64,000 bases of DNA from Allohahella sp002354735 (lineage in GTDB: Bacteria > Pseudomonadota > Gammaproteobacteria > Pseudomonadales > Oleiphilaceae), in assembly GCF_047946665.1 (NCBI RefSeq), contig NZ_CP172312.1:2604001-2668000 (forward strand). The letters run 5' to 3'. This document shows, one piece after another, positions 8,991 to 17,415 of the stretch (its first letter is position 1; each line of letters begins with the position of its first letter). Both the position numbers and the translations under genes were made by a program. The notes below the pieces were generated by a model, which made no database searches, was not told where the DNA came from, and saw nothing but the letters and a program-made list of their open reading frames with translations.

Positions 8991-10046
8991 ATGTCAGATA
9001 ACTCAATGGATACACTCAGTATTCCCAACGTCTTCGTCAGAGGCGTCCTCAGTGGCGCTGTTCAGTCAGGCGTGGATCCGGTACAGCTGCTCTCGGCGGC
9101 GGGCATCTCCGCTGAAGTGTTGCAGAACCCACTCGCACGAGTTGATGCGACGCGCTATGCCCGTCTGGTGCGCCAGGTCTGGCTGGATCTCGAAGACGAG
9201 TTCATGGGGCTGGCGAGCGTTCGAAGCAAACCGGGGACTTTTGCCATCATGTCCCTGCTGGCCATTCGTTCGCGGACCATTGGCGGCGTCATGCGCCGGG
9301 CCGAGCAGTTCTATGGCCTGTTCGACAACCCGGTGGTGATGCATATCGAACCCGAGCTGACAGGGTCCGACGAAGGCCTTGCGGCCCTGACCCTGCAAAC
9401 TGCGCTGCCACTCAAGGACCCCCAGCACTTCTTTCAGGAGTCGCTCCTGGTGATCTGGCACCGCTTCAACAGTTGGCTCATTGGTCAACAACTGCTGCTG
9501 GATAGGGTCGAATTCGATTACGCTGCTCCGGAACATGCGAAGGAGTACAAGCAGATCTTCAACTGCCCGCTCCACTTCGACTGCGCAGCAACGCGCATTG
9601 TGTTTCAGCAGCGCTTCCTCAGTTTCCCCGTCATTCGCGATGATGCGGAGCTGCGGGAATTCCTGATCACCTCACCCGCGGACCTGCTGGCTCGTCCAGC
9701 CGACAACCAGTCCTATCTGGCGCGAATTCGGAGCGTGATCGGCCGGGACCTCAGCGCCTCACTACCCGATTTCGAATTTGTCGCCGAGCAGCTGCACCTG
9801 AGCCCGCAGACCTTGCGCAGACGTCTGCGAGAGGAGAATACATCGTATCAAGAGATCAAGGATGATCTGCGGCGGGACGTGGCTATTTACCACCTGTCAC
9901 GGCCGGACTTTCCAATAAACGAAATTGCGTATCAGGTGGGCTTCACAGAAGCCAGCACCTTCCACCGTGCTTTCAAAAAATGGACCGGGCTTACGCCAGG
10001 GGCGTATCGTGAAGCTGCCCTGGCCAAACGCAAGGATTCCGAATGA
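8991..10046 (+). CDS. AraC-family transcriptional regulator
   Basis: I start at ATG 8991 (MSDNSMDTLSIPNVF, 351 residues). An upstream TTG at 8976 is also open. The N-terminal ligand domain has the long AraC/OruR pattern (VQLLSAAGISAEVLQNPLARVDATRYARLV). The C-terminal double HTH has LHLSPQTLRRRLREENTSYQ and INEIAYQVGFTEASTFHRAFK, then WTGLTPGAYR. It belongs to the same subfamily as the regulator at 1640 but is not a close copy. It follows the RND operon by about 70 bp and precedes the AI-2E permease by 16 bp, so it may be co-transcribed with that permease. Target and effector are unknown. Confidence 0.87.
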   Translation: MSDNSMDTLSIPNVFVRGVLSGAVQSGVDPVQLLSAAGISAEVLQNPLARVDATRYARLVRQVWLDLEDEFMGLASVRSKPGTFAIMSLLAIRSRTIGGVMRRAEQFYGLFDNPVVMHIEPELTGSDEGLAALTLQTALPLKDPQHFFQESLLVIWHRFNSWLIGQQLLLDRVEFDYAAPEHAKEYKQIFNCPLHFDCAATRIVFQQRFLSFPVIRDDAELREFLITSPADLLARPADNQSYLARIRSVIGRDLSASLPDFEFVAEQLHLSPQTLRRRLREENTSYQEIKDDLRRDVAIYHLSRPDFPINEIAYQVGFTEASTFHRAFKKWTGLTPGAYREAALAKRKDSE

Positions 10047-10062
10047 GACTCAGGATTACTCG

Positions 10063-11286
10063 ATGAAAAAAGACTTCCGGCTGGAAGACAAGGCCTTCCT
10101 ACTGCTGCTGATCGTGGTGACGATTGCCTTCGGCATGATACTCAAGCCGTTTTTCAGCGCCATACTCTGGGCAGTGCTACTGGTCATCCTGTTCATTCCC
10201 ATGCACCGAAAGATACTCAAGCTGCTCGGCAACCGCCGGATTCTCGCAGCGCTGACTACGCTCGTAGTGGTCAATCTCATATTTATCATTCCCCTTGCCC
10301 TCATAGTCGCAGCACTCGGCGTGGAAGCGAATGCATTTTACGAACGCATTCAAACCGGCAATCTCGATGTGCAGACGGTCACCGACCAGATCACGCAGAA
10401 ATTCCCATTTGTCGAAACTGCCGCAGGCTGGTTCAATCTGGACCTGAGCAATATCGAGGCGCAAATCAACGAATTCGGCCTCAGAGCGAGCCAGTTCATC
10501 GCCAAGCAAGCTGTAAGCGTGGGCCAGAACACATTCACCTTCAGCCTTAACCTGGTACTAACCGGGTACCTCGCCTTCTTCCTGCTGATAGACCACCAGC
10601 GACTGATACGGATTCTGATCTGGGTGCTACCGCTCGGAGACGATCGCGAACGCATGTTGTTCAGAAAGTTTACTGAAGTATCGCGGGCCACGATCAAGGG
10701 CAATCTCGTGGTCGGTGCCGTTCAGGGCACGCTTGGCGGTCTGATCTTCTGGATACTCGGCATTCAAGGGCCCTTCCTCTGGGGTGTCGTCATGGCCTTC
10801 CTGTCACTGCTGCCAGCCGTCGGCGCAGCATTGATTTGGGCGCCTACAGCCATATTCCTGGCGCTGAGCGATCAGGTCATTCCAGCAATTGTGCTGGCGC
10901 TCTATGGCTTCTTCGTCATCGGCATGGCCGACAACGTGCTACGCCCTATCCTCGTCGGCCGGGACACCAAGCTGCCCGATTACATCGTGCTGCTTTCCAC
11001 GCTGGGCGGCCTGGCGCTGTTCGGCATAAATGGCTTCGTTATCGGTCCGGTCATTGCAGCGCTGTTCATCGCCTTCTGGCAGATTTTCACCATCGAGTTC
11101 AACGATAGCGCGGCCAATACTTTTGACGAACAGGAATTAATCAGTGAGGCTGAGGCCAAGGCCCATGAGCATGGCCCGGAAGGGATGCATCTCGATGCTG
11201 CGCCGCTCAAGGTCGAAGTAGAGCCTCTTGATCATCAGCCAAACGAGCCGACCAGCGCTCAGGGCGATCCTAAGCCGCCAGTTTGA
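10063..11286 (+). CDS. AI-2E transporter family (PerM-like) membrane protein
   Basis: I chose ATG 10063 (MKKDFRLEDKAFLLLLIV, 407 residues). The frame is open further upstream, but that part overlaps the AraC gene. The PF01594 layout is present: two N-terminal helices, a soluble helical segment (about 90-165), then a cluster of hydrophobic segments. These include GNLVVGAVQGTLGGLIFWILG and the signature region LSLLPAVGAALIWAPTAIFL, followed by DNVLRPILVGRDTKLPDYIVLL. The C-terminus is a ~50-residue acidic tail. The family includes TqsA and other permeases; the transported solute here cannot be told. The gene is convergent with the diguanylate cyclase, 23 bp apart. Confidence 0.87.
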   Translation: MKKDFRLEDKAFLLLLIVVTIAFGMILKPFFSAILWAVLLVILFIPMHRKILKLLGNRRILAALTTLVVVNLIFIIPLALIVAALGVEANAFYERIQTGNLDVQTVTDQITQKFPFVETAAGWFNLDLSNIEAQINEFGLRASQFIAKQAVSVGQNTFTFSLNLVLTGYLAFFLLIDHQRLIRILIWVLPLGDDRERMLFRKFTEVSRATIKGNLVVGAVQGTLGGLIFWILGIQGPFLWGVVMAFLSLLPAVGAALIWAPTAIFLALSDQVIPAIVLALYGFFVIGMADNVLRPILVGRDTKLPDYIVLLSTLGGLALFGINGFVIGPVIAALFIAFWQIFTIEFNDSAANTFDEQELISEAEAKAHEHGPEGMHLDAAPLKVEVEPLDHQPNEPTSAQGDPKPPV

Positions 11287-11309
11287 GGGGCTTCACGACT
11301 GAGCCTGGC

Positions 11310-12341
11310 TCAGGCCGGTGCCACCTTGGGCTTATTGGCTTTCTGCCGATATAGGCGCTCATCGGCCAATTTCAGCAGCTTCCGACCACTGGGCTCGACA
11401 AGACTGGTGGTGGCTGCGGTACCGATCGAGGCCTTTACCGGTATACGGTGAGAGCCGTGGATGAGGGGATTCTCACGGAAACATTCGCTGATCCGCTCCG
11501 CGATGAGTGCAGCGCCTTCTTCATCCTGGTTTGGTAGCAGGATCACAAACTCATCCCCGGCGAAGCGGAAGGCCAGGTCAGTCTTTCGCAGCGCCAGTAT
11601 CAGAAGGTTTGCCAGATGCTGCAGGTATTGATCACCTGTTTCATGGCCATACTCGTCGTTTATTTTCTTGAAGTCGTCACAGTCCAGAAACGCGAGCGCC
11701 AAGGGTGATCCATGGCGGTGCACCCGTGATATCTCATGCTCCAGGGTCTCTTCCATTTCACGCCGGTTACGCAGATGCGTGAGGGGGTCCCGTGTAGCCA
11801 GAAATTCTATTTTTTCCCGCGCCACCACCGAACTGAGACATAACGACACCTTTACAGCGAGCTGGTGAAGAAAGAAAGCCTCCTTTCCTGCCTGATAGCG
11901 CTCCTCGTCGTAGGCGCCGAGATTGAGACTGCCTGCCAGGCGGCCGTTCAGTAACAAGGGCAGCGAAGCGATGGAGCGCAGCGCGGGCCGCAGACGATGC
12001 GGGGTAAGCGGCCTGAATCGCGACAGTTCACAATGGTCCAGTACCGGCTCCCTGGCACCTTTCATGGCAGCGTGGAAATCGACCGCGGCCACAGTGCGCC
12101 AATGCGCGTCCAGTTTGTCGCTTTTCTCGAGGGTCGCGCGAATGGTTTGGGTTGCCGGCTTGTCGATAATGGCATACCAGACTTCATCGATACCGAAATG
12201 CTCGCGGAGATGGGCATGGAGCAGTTCCAGAAAGTCCTGCACGCTCGAAATATTCAGTATCGCCACCTCAAGATTGAACATACGGCGAGCGATCTCTTCG
12301 TTTTTCCGTGCGTGAGCAATCAGTGCTTCGAGTTGACTCAT
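11310..12341 (-). CDS. Diguanylate cyclase with N-terminal DUF484/GAF-like sensor
   Basis: The product has 343 residues from ATG 12341; a GTG at 12359 is an alternative start. The N-terminal ~170 residues look like a DUF484/GAF-type sensor (MFNLEVAILNISSVQDFLELLHAHL...SIASLPLLLNGRLAGSLNLGAY). The C-terminal GGDEF domain begins at DPLTHLRNRREMEE. The active-site loop reads RFAGDEF (AGDEF, about 261-265), with Ala for the first Gly; this variant is found in active enzymes. The inhibitory I-site RKTD lies five residues upstream (about 252-255). It should make c-di-GMP in the cytosol with product inhibition. It has no membrane segment and is a single-gene unit. Confidence 0.88.
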   Translation of the reverse strand: MSQLEALIAHARKNEEIARRMFNLEVAILNISSVQDFLELLHAHLREHFGIDEVWYAIIDKPATQTIRATLEKSDKLDAHWRTVAAVDFHAAMKGAREPVLDHCELSRFRPLTPHRLRPALRSIASLPLLLNGRLAGSLNLGAYDEERYQAGKEAFFLHQLAVKVSLCLSSVVAREKIEFLATRDPLTHLRNRREMEETLEHEISRVHRHGSPLALAFLDCDDFKKINDEYGHETGDQYLQHLANLLILALRKTDLAFRFAGDEFVILLPNQDEEGAALIAERISECFRENPLIHGSHRIPVKASIGTAATTSLVEPSGRKLLKLADERLYRQKANKPKVAPA

Positions 12342-12502
12342 CTGTTGGCTACCGTTCACAGTCCCTGCTCTGTCTGTTCAACTACTCGGTGCCGGGACGA
12401 ATCCGACCGACCGCCATCTGGTTATTTCTTTACAATTATGGTTAACAAGTAAACATAAGCAAATGACACACAAGGCATGTTGATGTTTTTTTACAAGGGG
12501 GC

Positions 12503-12531
12503 TTGACCTTGGCGCCATCGCCCTTTAGTAT
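12503..12531 (+). promoter_or_regulatory. Sigma-70 promoter of the initiator tRNA gene
   Basis: TTGACC (12503-12508) and TAGTAT (12526-12531) are separated by exactly 17 bp and lie 14 bp upstream of the tRNA 5' end. The stretch after the -10 is G/C-rich (GCCCTCC), the discriminator type associated with stringent control of stable RNA promoters. Regulation by ppGpp is inferred from that composition only. Confidence 0.75.
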
Positions 12532-12545
12532 ACGCCCTCCTCTGA

Positions 12546-12622
<77 letters not shown>

Positions 12623-12639
12623 TATTATTTGACAGATTA

Positions 12640-12665
12640 GGCTAGTCTTCGGACTGGCCTTTTTT
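12640..12665 (+). terminator. Rho-independent terminator of tRNA-fMet
   Basis: An 8-bp stem GGCTAGTC/GACTGGCC (one G-T pair) closes a TTCG tetraloop and is followed at once by six T residues. It lies 17 bp after the tRNA CCA end. Confidence 0.92.
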
Positions 12666-12761
12666 GTGTCTGAATTTTGCGTGAAAAAGCCGCCCCGCCG
12701 GGCGTCTGATCCAGCTCGCGACGATCAACTCTCGACGCAGGGCTCAAGGCCTCACTTGTAT

Positions 12762-13571
12762 TTACCGTTCCCCTGGCTCCAGTTCACTCAAATACCGGCG
12801 ATAGTCTGGACTCATCGAAATTGTGTTATGACCTGCGTCTGGGACGATTTTCAACGCAGCCACGCCCGGCTTGAACGATGACAGCAGCTTTTTACTATTG
12901 GCAGTTGGAATGATCTCGTCATGCTCCGCAGCGATGAGTAGTGTGGGCGCAGATACTTCAGGCGCGTAGCGCGTCGATTCGAAGCGGTCCCTTAGTAGCC
13001 ATTGCACGGGCAGCCACCCGAACTGCTGGCGGGCGACAGCGACAATGCTGTCGAATGGCGTTACAAGCACCAGACGCGCGACCGGCCGCTGACTGGCGAG
13101 ATAAGTCGCGACGCCACTACCCAGACTCCGCCCGACCACGACGACGTCCTCGTGTTCAGCCTTAACGCTGTCGAACAGCGCCAGCGCATCGGCAAAGAGC
13201 CCGGCTTCCGTAGGTTTGCCAGCGCTGCCACCATAGCCGCGGTAATGCATGAGGTAAATCGAATGATGGGGGAAGCTTGAGGCGAGTTCCGGCAAACTGG
13301 CGGTGACGTCTTCAGCATTACCACCGAAATAGATAAGGGCTTCCCTGCCATCTCGCTGAAGCACGGTCACACGAAGCTCTGAACCAGTGGCGGACAAGGT
13401 CATGAGACTGGTGCCAGGCGGCCGAAAGGACACCTCAGCTACAGGAAAGTAAATCAGCGAGCGTTGAAACACGTACAGAAATAAACAGATCCCTGCATAC
13501 ACTATCGCGATGAAAATCAGCAAACCACTCACGTTATGACGCCAGCTAGCAAGCTTCGGTATCGTAAACAC
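12762..13571 (-). CDS. Membrane-anchored alpha/beta hydrolase (BEM46/YfhR-like)
   Basis: The product has 269 residues. An N-terminal hydrophobic helix (about 16-34, LLIFIAIVYAGICLFLYVF) anchors it, and an alpha/beta hydrolase domain follows. A triad is visible: Ser149 in GRSLG, Asp218 in AAEHDEI and His248 in DAGHN. An oxyanion-type HYRGYGGS loop lies at 109-116. This layout matches the BEM46/YfhR group of serine hydrolases, whose physiological substrates are mostly unknown. Its start codon is only 12 bp from the divergent gene at 13584, so at least one promoter must lie inside coding sequence. Confidence 0.85.
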   Translation of the reverse strand: MFTIPKLASWRHNVSGLLIFIAIVYAGICLFLYVFQRSLIYFPVAEVSFRPPGTSLMTLSATGSELRVTVLQRDGREALIYFGGNAEDVTASLPELASSFPHHSIYLMHYRGYGGSAGKPTEAGLFADALALFDSVKAEHEDVVVVGRSLGSGVATYLASQRPVARLVLVTPFDSIVAVARQQFGWLPVQWLLRDRFESTRYAPEVSAPTLLIAAEHDEIIPTANSKKLLSSFKPGVAALKIVPDAGHNTISMSPDYRRYLSELEPGER

Positions 13572-13583
13572 ATCAGGACCTCT

Positions 13584-14141
13584 ATGTTCGAATACAAGAA
13601 TTTTACCAAACAGTTCCGGCGGCTAATGATGACCGTCAGTATCGTGATGTTGGCCGGATCGTCAATGCTGCCAGCAGCAGGCAAGACCTGGCCGGACTTT
13701 TCTGCGACCAACCTCGAAGATGAAGCGGTTCACAGCAGCGACTTGATCGGCCGGCCTGCAATAATCATCGTCACACCCTCGGAGGATGCGGCGGGGTCTA
13801 CCGAGCGCTGGATTGAAGCGCTTCGTCGCGAGCTGGACGAGTCGGAATTCGTTGTACGCACCTTGATCACGCTGGACCTACCGTTCTTCGTTTCGGTAGA
13901 CATGGCTATCAGCGACGCCAGAGACGTTGTGCCTGCAGACTATCATGACCAGACCTGGGTCATTGACTCCGAAGTGCTTGAAGATGCGCTCGGGATTGAA
14001 CAAGGCAGTTCCAAAGCCGCCGTCGTCATCCTGGACAGTGAGGGGGGAATCATCGAAATCTCGCATGGCTCGCTCACCGAGCAGAGACTACAGACGATCC
14101 TGGCAGCAACGGGCGAGCTGAACCGGTCTGAATCACGATGA
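13584..14141 (+). CDS. Exported protein of unknown function, possibly thioredoxin-fold
   Basis: The product has 185 residues from ATG 13584, with an AGGA ribosome-binding site 7 nt upstream. A later ATG at 13626 is possible. A hydrophobic segment followed by AAG (MMTVSIVMLAGSSMLPAAGK) looks like a cleavable signal peptide, so the mature protein should be periplasmic. The mature part (WPDFSATNLEDEAVHSSDLIGRP...) has the lead-in of a peroxiredoxin/TlpA-type domain, and the end (AAVVILDSEGGIIEISHGSL) resembles the last strands of a thioredoxin fold. There is no CxxC, so redox activity is unlikely. I do not recognise a named family. Confidence 0.65.
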   Translation: MFEYKNFTKQFRRLMMTVSIVMLAGSSMLPAAGKTWPDFSATNLEDEAVHSSDLIGRPAIIIVTPSEDAAGSTERWIEALRRELDESEFVVRTLITLDLPFFVSVDMAISDARDVVPADYHDQTWVIDSEVLEDALGIEQGSSKAAVVILDSEGGIIEISHGSLTEQRLQTILAATGELNRSESR

Positions 14142-14308
14142 TGCTATAGAAGCTGAGGCATAAGACGATCAGGACCTAACAATCCGCCGGCCTCATACCC
14201 AAAAGATATTACAGTCTGTAACAAATTGTTTCAGATTGTTCGGCAGTTCAAAGTTTTTTAGTGTGGCTTGTCAGACCATGCAGCTCCGCTCAATCTGGAC
14301 CTGCCGTC

Positions 14309-14929
14309 ATGATCTTTCAGCATCTTAATTCGACCGTGAGCTCCCTTGCCATCATCCGCACTTTAACGGTATCACTACTGGTATCCGCATCTGCGTCACT
14401 TACACTGCTGCAATCCTCCCCTGCCTTCGCGGAACCCAAACCAGCGCCGGACATTGTCGGGAATCAGACCGATCTTGTACTGAACGGCTTCGCCACCCGC
14501 AAGTTCCTGTTCATGGTCGACGTGTATGTCGGCTCCTTGTATGTCGAGCGAAAGTCGCGCGACCCACGCGCGCTCATGAGCGCGAACGAGCACCGCGTCA
14601 TGCAGTTCGACATGTTGCGTGATGTGCGTGGCCGTCGCATCGCCAACGCGTTCTATGAGGGCATGCAACTCAATGTCTCACCTGAGAAAATCAACGAGCT
14701 CGAGCCCCAGATTGGCCAACTCCTGACCATGTTCGATCAGAAGCTCGAAACCGGCGACACAGCCATCGTCGAATACGTCCCGGACCTGGGCACGCGGGTC
14801 GTGTTGGCTGGCGAAGTAAAGGGCGTCATACCTGGTAAGGAGCTGTTCGATGCGATCCTGTCGATCTGGATCGGCGACTATCCGGTGAGTGAAACCTTCA
14901 AGGAAGGCATACTGGGACTGGAGAGCTAG
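14309..14929 (+). CDS. Exported chalcone isomerase-like protein
   Basis: I chose ATG 14309 (206 residues); the frame is open from 14261. A signal peptide is clear (TLTVSLLVSASASLTLLQSSPAFA). The mature domain (LVLNGFATRKFLFMVDVYVGSLYVE...) and the tail (GEVKGVIPGKELFDAILSIWIGDYP) match the bacterial chalcone-isomerase-like family, which is usually periplasmic and not known to act on flavonoids. The role is unknown. It lies 57 bp upstream of the TonB-like gene, in the same direction, so the two may be co-transcribed. Confidence 0.78.
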   Translation: MIFQHLNSTVSSLAIIRTLTVSLLVSASASLTLLQSSPAFAEPKPAPDIVGNQTDLVLNGFATRKFLFMVDVYVGSLYVERKSRDPRALMSANEHRVMQFDMLRDVRGRRIANAFYEGMQLNVSPEKINELEPQIGQLLTMFDQKLETGDTAIVEYVPDLGTRVVLAGEVKGVIPGKELFDAILSIWIGDYPVSETFKEGILGLES

Positions 14930-14986
14930 TACTGCTCCCCTTATACTGTGAGCCGGTTTTTCCCTCGCCTGGATATCTGCTCACCC

Positions 14987-15781
14987 ATGTCGAAACTCCT
15001 GCTGCTGAAGCGCATGCCTCAGGCGATCACCATCTCTATCGGCGTTCATGCCCTGTTTGCGCTGACAGCCCTGATGTTGGCTGATCTGCCGCTCGAGCAG
15101 CCGGTTCAGGCGCCTGGGCACACCATAGCCCTCAGTCTGCAGGGGCCTGAGGCAGAATTGGTGCCCGACACTGCTGAGAGCCAGCCGACTCAGTCGGATG
15201 CGCCGAATGTGCAGGAGACGCCAGCGCCACGGGAAGAGAAAACTGCTGAAAGGACAGCTCCGAGGCCGAAGCCTGCCGCACCGGTGGAAACGGCAACAAG
15301 CGATATGCCGGAGCATCCCCTACAGGCTGAGCCCCCTTCCGAAGCCTTGACCGTACCCTTACCGCTCACAGCAGGGCCGTCCGATCCAGCAACATCTATC
15401 GAGCCGTCCAGGGTCGAAGCTTCCACTGAGACCAATCCGCAGACAGTGACGGTCGAAGAACGCGCCATAGCCGATCCGCAATTGTTAGCAGACTATCGGC
15501 GGTCGCTGCAGGCCTTGCTCGAAAAGAGTAAGCGCTATCCTCCTCAGGCCAGACTGCGCCGTATGGAAGACGAGGTTATTGTGAGCTTCACGATCAATGA
15601 AGAGGGTGGGCTGGAGACCTGCACACTGGTAAGCAGTGCAGGTTTCGGTTTGCTCGATGATGCTGCGCTTGCAGCCATCAGGGACGCTGCACCGTTCCCA
15701 GCACCACCCGCAGGGCTTGCCCAGGCCAGCGGCGAGCCAATCACCTTTGAGGTACCGATTGTCTTCCAGACTCGGTCCTGA
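14987..15781 (+). CDS. TonB-family protein (energy transducer-like)
   Basis: The product has 264 residues from ATG 14987 (MSKLLLLKRMPQ); an upstream GTG is possible. One N-terminal membrane helix (ITISIGVHALFALTALMLA) is followed by a long Pro/Glu-rich periplasmic spacer (about 35-165) and a C-terminal TonB domain. That domain contains YPPQARLRRMEDEVIVSF, GLLDDAALAAIRDAAPFPAPP and FEVPIVFQ. TonB proteins carry proton-motive energy from ExbB/ExbD to outer-membrane receptors. No exbBD or receptor gene is adjacent, so its partner cannot be inferred. It is convergent with the OmpA-like gene. Confidence 0.85.
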   Translation: MSKLLLLKRMPQAITISIGVHALFALTALMLADLPLEQPVQAPGHTIALSLQGPEAELVPDTAESQPTQSDAPNVQETPAPREEKTAERTAPRPKPAAPVETATSDMPEHPLQAEPPSEALTVPLPLTAGPSDPATSIEPSRVEASTETNPQTVTVEERAIADPQLLADYRRSLQALLEKSKRYPPQARLRRMEDEVIVSFTINEEGGLETCTLVSSAGFGLLDDAALAAIRDAAPFPAPPAGLAQASGEPITFEVPIVFQTRS

Positions 15782-15803
15782 GACGACGACTCACCTACCG
15801 GGA

Positions 15804-16718
15804 CTACTGCTCCAGCAGTATTTCTACCCTGCGGTTTTTCGAGCGACCTGGATCGGTATCGTTGGTAGCCACAGGGAATTGCTCACCCATACCTTTCGTA
15901 GTCATGCGACTGGCTTCGACGCCGTTTTCAAGCATGGCATCACGAACCGCATTGGCGCGCGCCTCTGAAAGTTTCTGGTTGTACTCTTCAGAGCCGATCG
16001 AGTCTGTAAACCCTTCGATGACCAGATTCACTTTCGGATTCTTGTTAATGAATTCGGCGAGCTTCTTCATCGTGCGCTCAGCGCCATCCTTCAGTTCAGA
16101 CTTGCCAAACTCGAAAAGAATATCCTGCAGCGTCAACAATGTGCCTCTGTCGGTCTGTTCAGCCTTGACGTTCTCAAGCTCTGCAGAGAGCGCCATTGCC
16201 TGATCGGCGGCCAGCTGGGCTTCAAGACGTGCCTGCTCAACTTCTTCGCGCGCAGCCTGTGCTTCCTGCTGTGCTTTCTTGCGGGCTTCTTCAGCCTCTT
16301 GAGCCCGGCTCTGCGTAGACTTCAGATCTGCCCTTGCTGCAGTAAGACGGGCTTCCTGGGCATCCAGTCTCAACTGGTTGCGCTGCTCGGCCAGCGAGTT
16401 GACCTCCTGGCGTTTCTCACCAATATCGGTACGGGCCCGAGTGATATCGGCCTGCTTCTGGGCGAGGAAGAGCGCATGCTCGTACTCTGGATCGTCACCA
16501 TCAGCCCAGCTGGATTGCGCACGGCTGGTCAGGTTTTCCAGCGCATCCAACTCCACTGCTGCTGTTCTGACTGTTGTTGGATTGCTCTGGAACGACTTCA
16601 GCTGACTCTCCAGATTCTGCAGTTCATCCGGTTTCGTCTGTTGTCCCGCACAGGCTTGCAATAACATGAAGCCGGCGGCGATGGGGAGGACTCGTATCTG
16701 TTTCAACTGAATGCTCAT
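15804..16718 (-). CDS. OmpA-family lipoprotein with DUF4398-like coiled-coil region
   Basis: The product has 304 residues. The N-terminus has a lipobox (MLLQACAG, Cys about 23). A helical DUF4398-like segment follows (about 45-110, ELDALENLTSRAQSSWADGDDPEYEHALFLAQKQ), then a long Ala/Glu/Gln coiled coil. The C-terminal OmpA/Pal domain (about 190-304) has ILFEFGKSELKDGAERTM, VIEGFTDSIGSEEYNQKLSE and GRSKNRRVEI, which bind peptidoglycan. It is likely an outer-membrane lipoprotein tying the envelope to the wall. Its start overlaps the stop of the upstream DUF4398 gene (ATGA at 16715-16718), so the two are translationally coupled. Confidence 0.9.
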   Translation of the reverse strand: MSIQLKQIRVLPIAAGFMLLQACAGQQTKPDELQNLESQLKSFQSNPTTVRTAAVELDALENLTSRAQSSWADGDDPEYEHALFLAQKQADITRARTDIGEKRQEVNSLAEQRNQLRLDAQEARLTAARADLKSTQSRAQEAEEARKKAQQEAQAAREEVEQARLEAQLAADQAMALSAELENVKAEQTDRGTLLTLQDILFEFGKSELKDGAERTMKKLAEFINKNPKVNLVIEGFTDSIGSEEYNQKLSEARANAVRDAMLENGVEASRMTTKGMGEQFPVATNDTDPGRSKNRRVEILLEQ

Positions 16719-17098
16719 TCGCTGGCTCCTCCGGTATTGGTATTGATTTCGCGCTTGAGATCCTTGATGGCAGCGCGTACTTCCTTCACTGTCTTTTCTT
16801 CGCGAGCGAGTTCAGATTTGGTGACTGCGAAGTCAGCCTCCTTTTCAGCCTTTTCCAGCAGACGCCTGGCTTCGAGATTATTGCCTTTTGCCAGAGCCTC
16901 GCGCGCGGCAGTGAGGTGTTGTTCCGCGTTCTTTATTTCTACGGGAGCGTATTGATAAGCTTCATTGTTCTTCGCCTCGCTGATGCGGGACTCGGCCAGC
17001 ACGAGCTGACGATCGGGCTTGGGGGCCGATGCACAGGCACCAAGCATCCCTACGCAAAGGCCGACTGTGAGCCAGCGGGAAATTATTGTTCGCTTCAT
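16715..17098 (-). CDS. DUF4398-family lipoprotein
   Basis: The product has 127 residues. A lipoprotein signal ends in LGACAS (lipobox Cys about 22). The rest is a single long amphipathic helix pair (ESRISEAKNNEAYQYAPVEI, then AEQHLTAAREALAKGNNLEARRLLEKAEKEA), typical of DUF4398. The same kind of segment is built into the N-terminal half of the OmpA-like protein encoded just downstream. The two may form a heteromeric helical assembly at the outer membrane; that is an inference. It is the first gene of a two-gene operon. Confidence 0.85.
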   Translation of the reverse strand: MKRTIISRWLTVGLCVGMLGACASAPKPDRQLVLAESRISEAKNNEAYQYAPVEIKNAEQHLTAAREALAKGNNLEARRLLEKAEKEADFAVTKSELAREEKTVKEVRAAIKDLKREINTNTGGASE

Positions 17099-17415
17099 AC
17101 AAACCTCTATGACAGAACTGAATCGGCATCTCGAATGGAACTGACTCTCGCCAGACGACCGCGACGTTCCACCGATGATGAATGGAGTACTCCTTCAAAC
17201 GTCCCTGTTAGACAAACGTTCTACTGCTAATGACATACAAACTATAGACCAACTGAAGAATTTCCAGGAATTTCAATCGTTAGATAGTGCCTCTTAAAGC
17301 ACTGGATCAAAATATCCTTGTAAACATTACAGCCTAAAGGCCTAGATGCGCCACTATCAACTCGTTCAGCGTCGGTCTCCTCCATTAATGTACGTAAATG
17401 TTTAGACTCCAGGAT
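17099..17415. other. Intergenic region, 317 bp, no gene seen
   Basis: It lies between the 3' end of the TetR gene and the 5' end of the DUF4398 operon. No credible reading frame is present. It is A/T-richer than its surroundings and should hold the promoter of the DUF4398-OmpA operon. A TATAGT hexamer reads on the minus strand (around 17243-17248), but I found no good -35 partner at 16-18 bp. No stable terminator hairpin with a T tract was found for the TetR gene. Confidence 0.5.
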
